This document shows, in pieces, positions 7,615 to 14,470 of a DNA stretch of 16,091 bases. The notes beneath the pieces are model-generated. The model worked only from the letters and a program-made list of their open reading frames with translations, made no database searches and had not been told where the DNA came from. Origin of the DNA: Candidatus Beckwithbacteria bacterium (lineage in GTDB: Bacteria; Patescibacteriota; Microgenomatia; UBA1400; CG1-02-47-37); the NCBI GenBank assembly GCA_030699295.1, contig JAUYJQ010000025.1:1-16091 (forward strand), read 5' to 3'. Within the stretch, counting starts at the first letter, position 1. Each line of letters begins with the position of its first letter. Made by a program: the position numbers and the translations under genes.

Positions 7615-7667
7615 TTTTCGTGAATTTAACTGGATTAAAGATATTTGAAAGATATCAAAAAGCATCA
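7599..7667. repeat. Pair of 15-nt direct repeats, candidate operator
   Basis: TATCAAAAGGTATCA (7599-7613) and TATCAAAAAGCATCA (7653-7667) differ at two positions and start 54 nt apart, roughly five helical turns. Both lie in the only long intergenic stretch, between mreB and the MerR-like gene. Spacing and location suit looping or cooperative binding by a regulator. The neighbouring MerR-like protein is the obvious candidate, but this is inference. Confidence 0.5.
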
Positions 7668-7690
7668 TTTAACTGCTGTTTTAAGACTAC

Positions 7691-7719
7691 TTGACAGGCT
7701 TATTATTAATAGTCATACT
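7691..7719 (+). promoter_or_regulatory. Candidate promoter of the MerR-like gene
   Basis: A perfect TTGACA (7691-7696) is followed after 17 nt by CATACT (7714-7719), 4/6 to the -10 consensus. Transcription would start near 7726, leaving a leader of roughly 40-46 nt before the preferred start codon. The TTG at 7691 that formally opens the reading frame is therefore better explained as a -35 box than as a start codon. Confidence 0.55.
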
Positions 7720-7771
7720 GATCGTGAAAACTGTTTATGTTTACTACAAAGTTGGACATCTCTTGAGAAAA

Positions 7772-10282
7772 GTGTATTCAATTAAAGACGCTGCCCAGGC
7801 TCTTGGGCTCCATCCGAAAACATTAAGACGCTGGGAAGAGACAGGCAAATTTACCCCACTTAGGACCCTGGGTAATCAGCGCCGCTTCACTGATAAAGAC
7901 ATTAATCTATTAACTAAGCTTAAAGCCGGCGAACCGCTCCCCCGGCCGGCAGTCAAACAGCTAACCTTAGACCAAGCGGCGGCTAAACTCAATGTCAGTA
8001 GCGCCACGATCCAGCGCTGGACCAAAGCCGGCAAACTCAAAATTTCAGTTAATGACCAACTCGAACCCGGTTATTCAGAAGTTGAACTCAACCGCCTACT
8101 CAAACCTCCGACTGTCCTACAAGGTCCAACCTTGCAGGTCCCGCCAGCTAGTGAACCGGTTAGTTTACCTACGAGGTCCAACCTTGCAGGTAAATACCTG
8201 CCCTACGCCGGCATTGCCGGCTTCATCGGCGTTCTGGCCATTACCGGCTATCTGATCTTTAAACAGGAACCTCCCCTGGCTTCACCGCAAGTCCAGGAGA
8301 ACCAGACCCCGGTTGTAGATATAGCCCTGCCCCGCACCGCCCAGTTTTTAGACGGCCGGATTACCCTGGGCCTGGCTACCGGCGATCTGTTTTATGCCGA
8401 CTCGACCGGCAACCTTTACGTTAAAAATTCAGCCTTAATCGACCAAGGTGTGTTTACCCACGGCCTGCAACTATTACCCACCAGCCAGCCTCAGGAAGGC
8501 CAGATCGGCCAACTCTATGTTGACCAAGGCTCGGGCAACCTCAAGTATTTTGACGGCCTTGACTGGATCGACCTTAATAAAACCACCGCTCTTACCGCCT
8601 CGGGCAGTGGTAACCTGACGACGATCTATAACCAACAGGATCTTGATCTGACCCTGGGCGACCTGAATGCTTCGGCCTCGGCCACCTCGCTGCGGGTAAC
8701 TCTGGCCGGCGGCCAGTCAATGATTAAAGTCCTGGGCGGGGCCGGCCAGGCAATCCTGACTTTAAATGACGACGCTTTGTACCCGGTAATTATCAGCCAG
8801 CCGACGCAAATCTTAGGCAACCTGTTAGCGCCCAAGTTTATCGACCAGGACCAAAGCGGTTATTTCTTAGACCCGTCAAATACCGACTTGAGCTTAGCAG
8901 TGGCCGGCGACGCCACCATCAGCTCAACCTTGAAATTTTCCAAAAACGGCGAGTATATCAGTAACTCTATCGACAACTACTTGATTTTTTCCGGCGGCAT
9001 CGGCATCGGCGGATCGACCAGCTATGGCTTTAACCCTGAGCAAAAACTCAACGCCAAGGGGGCAAATATTGAAAATGAGTTAACCGTCGCCGGCAAGGTG
9101 GGCCTCGGCACCGATGCCAACAGCAGTTACCGGCTCAAAGTCAGCGGCGATGTTTATGTTGACGGCAACATTACCGCCAATGGTACGATCACACCAACAC
9201 CAGACTATGTCTTTGAAGATAAATACACCCTATTATCACCCTTACAGCTAAAAGAATTTATTACTACTCAAAAGCACCTCCCCGGTGTACCGTCTGCAGC
9301 CGAAATACAACAAAACGGTTTAAATTTACCCCAAATGCTGCTGGCCCTGCTGGAAAAAACCGAGGAAAACACGCTTTACATTCTTGATCTTTATGACCGG
9401 TCTAACCGGATTATCTCTCCAACCGTGGAGACCGAAATCCTGACGACTAATATGATTTCGCCCCTAAGCGACGGGCAGATCATCATTTCCGGCAATGCCT
9501 CGGTTTCCGGCACGCTTTATGCCAGCCAAATCGAGTCCTCGACCATTGACAGGTTACGGGAGAAAATCAGTGAATTAGCCCAAAAAGAAGTCTCCACTCC
9601 GGGAATGGAAGAAATGGCAACGGCTTCAGCCATTTTAGAGGCTCTGCCCCCGGCTACTGATTCAGGCCATTTAGCTTTGACTTCCCTCGAGTCCGACGCC
9701 GCTTTTTTCAAAGACTATCTGGCCGTCTTAGGCCAAACCACTTTGACCGACGTTAAAATCAACAGCAGTTTGACTGTCAACACCATCACCAGTTTAGACA
9801 ACCAGCTGTTTATCCAGCCTTCAGGACTAGGAGGCATTAACTTTTTGGCCGGCTTGATGACCTTGGATCAGTCCGGCCAAGTGACCATCAACGGCAACCT
9901 GACCGTGGCCGGAGCGATAAGCGCCAGCCAAATTAACCCCCTGCCTAATCAGGAGCTGACGATTAATATCGCCAGCGGTTCGGCCTTGTCTATCTACTCG
10001 CAGATTTCTCCCTTAGCAACTTTTTCCGGAAAGACAGTCAGTTTAGCCAACTTAAAACTGGAGGCCTCGGGCACGGCCACGGTATCTGCCGGGGCTAATA
10101 ATCTCTTGATCAATACCGACCGCCTATCTAACCAATCCCAAGTGATTGTCACTTTTACCTCTGATTACACCCCGGCCACTAAGTACTGGGTTAAAAAAGA
10201 TCCGGCCGCCGATGAATTCACCATCTTCACCAACTACCCGGTAAACAACGACACTACCTTAGATTGGCTGATTATTAATTAA
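7772..10282 (+). CDS. Membrane-tethered MerR-like DNA-binding protein with tail-fibre-like exterior
   Basis: 836 residues from the GTG at 7772. The frame stays open back to a TTG at 7691, and a TTG at 7763 is an alternative, but homologous MerR/excisionase domains begin at the YSIKDAA segment. Two helix-turn-helix domains come first: residues 1-52 (LRRWEETGKF, then RRFTDKD) and about 63-110 (IQRWTKAGKL). A linker (115-141) made from palindromic repeats leads to one transmembrane helix (about 142-163). The exterior is Thr/Ser/Gly-rich beta-type sequence, with a tail-fibre repeat (VGLGTDANSSYRLKVSG, near 443) and then DYVFEDKYTLLS (478-489) and KHLPGVPSAAEI (501-512) followed by a helix. This block usually ends Bacteroidetes-type tail-fibre proteins. 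A second beta/coiled region follows, ending in a segment (VTFTSDYTPATKYWV) that I associate with CPR surface proteins. The fusion suggests DNA binding inside coupled to a trimeric surface fibre outside. It ends convergently, overlapping the next gene by 8 nt. Confidence 0.88.
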   Translation: MYSIKDAAQALGLHPKTLRRWEETGKFTPLRTLGNQRRFTDKDINLLTKLKAGEPLPRPAVKQLTLDQAAAKLNVSSATIQRWTKAGKLKISVNDQLEPGYSEVELNRLLKPPTVLQGPTLQVPPASEPVSLPTRSNLAGKYLPYAGIAGFIGVLAITGYLIFKQEPPLASPQVQENQTPVVDIALPRTAQFLDGRITLGLATGDLFYADSTGNLYVKNSALIDQGVFTHGLQLLPTSQPQEGQIGQLYVDQGSGNLKYFDGLDWIDLNKTTALTASGSGNLTTIYNQQDLDLTLGDLNASASATSLRVTLAGGQSMIKVLGGAGQAILTLNDDALYPVIISQPTQILGNLLAPKFIDQDQSGYFLDPSNTDLSLAVAGDATISSTLKFSKNGEYISNSIDNYLIFSGGIGIGGSTSYGFNPEQKLNAKGANIENELTVAGKVGLGTDANSSYRLKVSGDVYVDGNITANGTITPTPDYVFEDKYTLLSPLQLKEFITTQKHLPGVPSAAEIQQNGLNLPQMLLALLEKTEENTLYILDLYDRSNRIISPTVETEILTTNMISPLSDGQIIISGNASVSGTLYASQIESSTIDRLREKISELAQKEVSTPGMEEMATASAILEALPPATDSGHLALTSLESDAAFFKDYLAVLGQTTLTDVKINSSLTVNTITSLDNQLFIQPSGLGGINFLAGLMTLDQSGQVTINGNLTVAGAISASQINPLPNQELTINIASGSALSIYSQISPLATFSGKTVSLANLKLEASGTATVSAGANNLLINTDRLSNQSQVIVTFTSDYTPATKYWVKKDPAADEFTIFTNYPVNNDTTLDWLIIN
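8116..8194. repeat. Palindromic repeat pair inside the MerR-like gene
   Basis: Unit 1 is CCTACAAGG-TCCAA-CCTTGCAGG (8116-8138). Unit 2 is TTTACCTACGAGG-TCCAA-CCTTGCAGGTAAA (8164-8194), arms of 13 nt with two non-complementary pairs. The 13-nt left arm of unit 2 is identical to 3705-3717 in the wecG-like gene. The units are separated by 25 nt and encode the whole linker between the second helix-turn-helix and the membrane helix, including PTRSNLAGK. Confidence 0.85.
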
Positions 10283-11786
10283 TCACGCCTAAAACTTTAG
10301 TGGCGGCTACGTCTTTTAAGTCCCAGGTGGATTCGATTGACCAAACACCGCTGCCGCCAAGCTTAATCCTGACCACTTCGCCGCAGTCGCCGTCGGCCTC
10401 ACAGGGTTTTGCCCGAACAAAGTAAACGTCGTCCCCGATCAGCGTCGGCTCGCCGGCAATACCGGTCAGCAAATAATGCTTTTCCACCCCTGAAGTTTTG
10501 ACCGCCGGGTAGTCCACCACCAGCCAGCTATTCTGACCCAAAGACTTAAACAAATAACGCTTGTCGTCACTGACACTGATGTTTTGGCCGTTACCCAAAG
10601 CCGAGTATTTCACCCGCTGCTGTTTGGCATTATCGACTAAATAAACAGAGTCGGTTGAACCGAAAAACCAGTCGCCGCCGCCTAAAACTCCGACACTAAC
10701 CGGTTCAGCGGCGGTCTCCACCGGCTCCACATTACCGCAGTCGACTTTAAATACCTGCCAAGGCGCTTCCTGATCACCCCGGCCGATAACCAGCCAACTA
10801 ATCTCGTCAATAAAACTAATGGCTTTTACCTCTAAACGCAGGCCGTCCCAGAGCAAACCGCCCTCGCGGCAATCTTCCACCTGGCTTCGATAAATTAGCT
10901 CTTTCCCCACCTTATAGGCGACGGTTTTACCGCCGGGAGACAGCCACCAACCGCCGGCTTCGGCTTCCTCCAGCCAGATTAACTCCTCGGTGACCGCCCG
11001 GTTAGACCAGTCAAGTTTTTGCAGGTTGCCCTCTTTAATGTAGTAAACGTTGTGGCCATGTATAAAAACATCGCTGGTTAATGGTTGGTTGCTTTTGGCA
11101 TAAACGCGGGCGCGCAAGGGATCGTACCAGCTGATACCGGCGTCGCTGACTAAAGCCAAAAGTAAGGGTGGTTGGTAAGCAATTAAGCCGATTAACTCTT
11201 TATAACCTTGTCCCGCCAAACTGACTCCCCGCCAAGCCGTCGGCAGGAACTCGGTATTTTGCTGATACTGGTCAAACCACAACCACTCGCCGGCTTCACT
11301 ATCCGGCAGGGAGTAATTATCCAGGCTGATTTCGTATTCTCCCTGGGCCAGATCATCAATCTTTACCAGGCCATCGCTGCCGGCCGCCACCCGGCGGAAC
11401 GGCTCGGTTTCCCCCAAGCGGCGGATAGCCACCGAGACTTTATCAAACGGGCTTTCCTGATAATCAAATTGATTATTACTATTATTATCCAGGTAAAAAC
11501 CAAAAATTATTTGATTGGGTAGAGGCTGAATCTGCCACAACTGCGAGCTAAACAAGACCTCCGACTCGGTTTTTACCCCGCCGCCGCGGGGGGCGACTTG
11601 TTCCAAAACAGCGGCGGCAATCCCCAGGATCAGCAACACCCCAAAACCGACCAGTAATAGCAGCCTGACCAGGCGTTTATCATCTGAGCCGGCGCTTTTG
11701 AGGCGCTCAAAGAAACTGGGTTTTTGCTCAGGTAAATCCGCCTCCGCTGAGGCAACTGGGGGCAAGTCGGGCAGAAAGTCTTGCAT
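10275..11786 (-). CDS. Single-pass surface protein: SdrD_B-like domain plus probable beta-propeller
   Basis: 503 residues from the ATG at 11786. The frame also allows a GTG at 11804, but that would run over the apparent promoter. A short acidic cytoplasmic tail is followed by a transmembrane helix (about 39-61). Residues about 93-160 look like an SdrD_B/Cna_B-type immunoglobulin-like domain: FGFYLDNNSNNQFDYQESP matches the D.N.NG..D.GE entry motif, and GLVKIDDLAQGEYEIS matches the closing strand motif. The remaining 340 residues have short repeated strand patterns such as LLALVSDAGISWYD and GGWWLSPGGKTVAYKVG, suggesting a beta-propeller. Cysteines occur in pairs near the end (CEADGDCGE), a possible disulfide. 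The function is unknown; a surface-exposed structural or binding role is inferred. It is divergent from the PEGA protein gene and convergent with the MerR-like gene. Confidence 0.8.
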   Translation of the reverse strand: MQDFLPDLPPVASAEADLPEQKPSFFERLKSAGSDDKRLVRLLLLVGFGVLLILGIAAAVLEQVAPRGGGVKTESEVLFSSQLWQIQPLPNQIIFGFYLDNNSNNQFDYQESPFDKVSVAIRRLGETEPFRRVAAGSDGLVKIDDLAQGEYEISLDNYSLPDSEAGEWLWFDQYQQNTEFLPTAWRGVSLAGQGYKELIGLIAYQPPLLLALVSDAGISWYDPLRARVYAKSNQPLTSDVFIHGHNVYYIKEGNLQKLDWSNRAVTEELIWLEEAEAGGWWLSPGGKTVAYKVGKELIYRSQVEDCREGGLLWDGLRLEVKAISFIDEISWLVIGRGDQEAPWQVFKVDCGNVEPVETAAEPVSVGVLGGGDWFFGSTDSVYLVDNAKQQRVKYSALGNGQNISVSDDKRYLFKSLGQNSWLVVDYPAVKTSGVEKHYLLTGIAGEPTLIGDDVYFVRAKPCEADGDCGEVVRIKLGGSGVWSIESTWDLKDVAATKVLGVIN

Positions 11787-11793
11787 TAAATAT

Positions 11794-11801
11794 AGTATAA
11801 T
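11794..11801. promoter_or_regulatory. Compact bidirectional, apparently leaderless promoter
   Basis: The plus strand carries TATAAT (11796-11801) ending 9 nt before the ATG at 11811. The minus strand carries TATACT (11799-11794) ending 7 nt before the ATG at 11786. The two -10 boxes overlap, and each predicted start site falls within about 3 nt of its start codon. Neither gene has a Shine-Dalgarno site in range, consistent with leaderless mRNAs. No convincing -35 is seen for the plus direction. Confidence 0.5.
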
Positions 11802-11810
11802 CACTCCTGT

Positions 11811-13085
11811 ATGCGTCGTCCACCACGGGTCTTAATGGCTCTACTCGCTCTCATCGTTGTCAGCCTGGCTACCGTCTTGGCCATCAGGTTTGCCAAAGGC
11901 TACCGGCCGTCGCTAAAATCCAAAACTCTCCAGGGCACCGGTTTGCTGGCGGCCAACTCGATCCCGCGAGGTGCCTCGGTGTTTATTGACGATAAGCTAA
12001 CCACAGCCACCGACGATACCTTAAACCTGCCGCCGGGTGAGTATAAGGTCAAGGTCCAAAAAGACGGCTATATTCCCTGGGAAAAAATATTATCTATCGA
12101 AGCCGAGTTAGTTACTCAAACTAATACCCGGCTGTTTCCGTCGGTGCCGACGCTGACCCCGGTGACTTTTTCCGGGGCTCTAAACCCCCTGCCTTCTCCG
12201 GATGGATTAAAGATTATTTTTGCCGTCGAAAACGCCACCATCGATACCAAAAACGGCCTGTATATTTTGGATTTAGCTGACCGGCCGTTTGGCTTAAACT
12301 CCGACCCGCGGCAAATCTCCCGGACTTCGTCAAAATACGATTTGGTCAATGCCCAACTGACCTGGTCGCCGGACTCCGGTCAAATTTTGGCGGTGATCAA
12401 TCAGAATAAAGTCGATGAAACTAACGTCCTCTTGGAGCAAAGCCGGTTTAATGACATTGCTGAGTTTAAAGACGTCACCGCCCGCCTGCCGGTAATTCTG
12501 GCTGACTGGGAAGAAACTTTAGACAACAAAGACCATGAGAAGTTAATCGAACTGTCGGAATTAATTCAGCAAGTGGCCACCGGCTCGGCCGCTTTTGCTT
12601 TTGCCCCGGAACCGGAAAAAATCCTCTATGTCCCAAAAGAAGAAATGACTTTACCAGACAATCTGGCCCCCTCTTTGCCGGCCAGTTCGACCCAAAGTGA
12701 GCAGCGGCACATCCTACCCGGTAATATCTATGTTTACGACCTGGAAGAAGATAAAAATTTTTGGATTAGCAGCACGCCTAAACCAGAAGCTGATCAACCT
12801 TTAACCGAAGAGACTTCACTGTTAATGACGATAAACCGCCGCTACGCCCAGCCGGAGTTTAAGAATATCCGCTGGTATCCGGACTCGCGCCATTTGATGA
12901 TCGTTGAGGATAAGAAAATTATTATCGCCGAGTATGACGGCACCAACCGCCACACAGTTTATGCCGGGCCGTTTTCCGGCGACTTTAACTACCCCTGGTC
13001 AAACGGCAACAGCCTGCTGGTTCTGGCTTCACTAAACGGCGGCTCCAATTTGCCGCCCAACCTTTACTCGATTAATCTTAAGTAA
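11811..13085 (+). CDS. PEGA-domain surface protein with TolB-like beta-propeller
   Basis: 424 residues. A basic N-terminus (MRRPPR) and a membrane helix (about 7-28) form an uncleaved signal anchor. Residues about 44-95 form a PEGA domain: IPRGASVFIDDKLTTATDDT, then LPPGEYKVKVQKDGYIPWE, the usual strand pattern of this carboxypeptidase-like fold. From about 115 onward, PD40/WD40-like blades recur, with signatures LPSPDGLKIIFAV, LTWSPDSGQILAVI and IRWYPDSRHLMIV, as in TolB-type propellers. The protein should be exported and stay membrane-bound, with propeller and PEGA outside, perhaps binding wall or surface polymers; no catalytic residues are evident. The ATG at 11811 follows a TATAAT box by 9 nt, suggesting a leaderless mRNA. 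Its 3' end overlaps the convergent glycosyltransferase gene by 22 nt. Confidence 0.87.
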   Translation: MRRPPRVLMALLALIVVSLATVLAIRFAKGYRPSLKSKTLQGTGLLAANSIPRGASVFIDDKLTTATDDTLNLPPGEYKVKVQKDGYIPWEKILSIEAELVTQTNTRLFPSVPTLTPVTFSGALNPLPSPDGLKIIFAVENATIDTKNGLYILDLADRPFGLNSDPRQISRTSSKYDLVNAQLTWSPDSGQILAVINQNKVDETNVLLEQSRFNDIAEFKDVTARLPVILADWEETLDNKDHEKLIELSELIQQVATGSAAFAFAPEPEKILYVPKEEMTLPDNLAPSLPASSTQSEQRHILPGNIYVYDLEEDKNFWISSTPKPEADQPLTEETSLLMTINRRYAQPEFKNIRWYPDSRHLMIVEDKKIIIAEYDGTNRHTVYAGPFSGDFNYPWSNGNSLLVLASLNGGSNLPPNLYSINLK

Positions 13086-14470
13086 ATCTGCCGGTCGGCA
13101 ATTGTTTTGACTAACTGGTATTTAGCCGCCAACAACCCGGTTAACCGGGGAAAAGGCAAACCCTCACTGGTTAGATTAACAATCAAACGCGGTTGTGCCT
13201 GCTCCAACGCCGCCATGGTTTCTTCAAAGGCCTTAAAGTCAGCCACATGATAAGCCACCGTATATCGCCCGACCGGCAACCGCCCGGAAAGATAGTAAAT
13301 TCCAGGTGACGTCCCCCAAACAAAAATCCGCTCATTATCTAAGGTATGCTCCCTGATAAAATCAGCCGTTTGCTGATCATCAATTACCTGGTTACCCCAA
13401 TAGCGTTGGTAGCTTAATCTATCCTGCTGACCGCTAATCAACTTAATAAAGTTATTGTAGTAAGCCTTCACCGGATAACTCCAAAAATGAAACTGAAACC
13501 AGCTGATGCCGGCTAACAAAAACCCGGCTAAAAACAGTTTTCTGGCTCCAGCGGTTTGAGCCAGCACCCCGCCAATCATCAAACTGATAACCGGTACCGC
13601 TTCTATCCAGTAATGGGGGTAAGGCCGCTCGGACAACAGCACCCCGTATAAGCTAAACCCAAACCATAAACCCAATAGGGCCGTTGCCGGCGCCAATTTC
13701 TTTTTAAAATAAAAAATCAGCCCGGACCAAACCAGCAACAGGACTAAGCGTTGGAACAAACCAGACTGAAAAATACTGCCCCCACCACCCCCACTGCCCC
13801 AGGAAGTTAAATATGGCAAGTTCTGCAACAAAGCCGCAGTCAGATAACGCTGTCCTGTCCCAACTTTAAAATAATAGGCTGCCACCAAAATATTGACTCC
13901 CAAAAATCCAGCCGCCAGTTTTAACCCTGACCGCCACCAATCGCGGCTTTGCCAAATTAACCAAAGCGTGATTCCAGCCAGATCAAAAGCGACCGGGACT
14001 TTGTATAAAAACCCAATTGCGGCCAATAAACCAGCGACCCAAAACCTCTTTTTAACTATGAAGTAAACGGCGGCAGTTAACGGCGCAATCATAAACAACT
14101 CACCATTGGCTATATTACCCTCAAGCAGTGTCAGCCCGGAAAGCAAAGCAAAACTCAGGCTGGCCGCCAGCACTGCCCTAAAGTTATTTTTAAAAAGCTT
14201 TTTTGCCAGTAACCAAATCAACCCAAGATTAGCCCAGTTCACTAAAGCCAATAACAAACGAAAATTTGTCAGGTTGTCAGCTAAAGCCGCGGTTAAATAA
14301 AGAAGCGGCGGTTTATTATCATGAATATCTTTATAAAACACCAACCCTTGCTTAAAAGCCTGGCCTAAGACTAAATAAATCCCCTCGTCAGCATAAGAAT
14401 ATGGCTCGAAAAATGACGGCAAACGCAACAGCAAACTGACTACCAAACTTAAAACTAAGGCAAAAACCAT
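13064..14470 (-). CDS. GT39/PMT-like polytopic membrane glycosyltransferase (ArnT-type fold)
   Basis: 468 residues from the ATG at 14470. A TTG at 14515 would add 15 residues, but the ATG has TAAGGG just upstream and places the first membrane helix right at the N-terminus, as in the family. After helix 1 comes YADEGIYL with D28 and E29, the acidic catalytic pair in the first external loop, then DIHDNKPPLLYL (48-59), another conserved motif. About ten more hydrophobic helices follow to residue 340 or so. The C-terminal 125 residues are a soluble external domain (VWGTSPGIYYLSGR...). Relatives move sugars from polyprenyl-phosphate to lipids, glycans or proteins outside the membrane. The acceptor is unknown. 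A Gly5 run (SGGGGGS, about 228-234) lies in one loop. The gene overlaps the upstream GT39 gene by 16 nt, so the two are probably one operon. Confidence 0.88.
   Translation of the reverse strand: MVFALVLSLVVSLLLRLPSFFEPYSYADEGIYLVLGQAFKQGLVFYKDIHDNKPPLLYLTAALADNLTNFRLLLALVNWANLGLIWLLAKKLFKNNFRAVLAASLSFALLSGLTLLEGNIANGELFMIAPLTAAVYFIVKKRFWVAGLLAAIGFLYKVPVAFDLAGITLWLIWQSRDWWRSGLKLAAGFLGVNILVAAYYFKVGTGQRYLTAALLQNLPYLTSWGSGGGGGSIFQSGLFQRLVLLLVWSGLIFYFKKKLAPATALLGLWFGFSLYGVLLSERPYPHYWIEAVPVISLMIGGVLAQTAGARKLFLAGFLLAGISWFQFHFWSYPVKAYYNNFIKLISGQQDRLSYQRYWGNQVIDDQQTADFIREHTLDNERIFVWGTSPGIYYLSGRLPVGRYTVAYHVADFKAFEETMAALEQAQPRLIVNLTSEGLPFPRLTGLLAAKYQLVKTIADRQIYLRLIE

Noticed and set aside
7691..7771. 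N-terminal extension of the MerR-like protein from the TTG at 7691
   Set aside because: The TTG is the first codon of a perfect TTGACA -35 box with a -10 at 17 nt, there is no ribosome site before it, and the added 27 hydrophobic residues have no counterpart in MerR-like domains, which begin at YSIKDAA.
8116..8194. Short CRISPR-like array
   Set aside because: Only two units, each itself palindromic, within an open coding frame, with another pair in a different gene and no cas genes. This does not fit a CRISPR array.
13064..13085. Intrinsic terminator between the convergent genes
   Set aside because: The overlap region is a plain coding overlap with no GC-rich stem followed by T-run.
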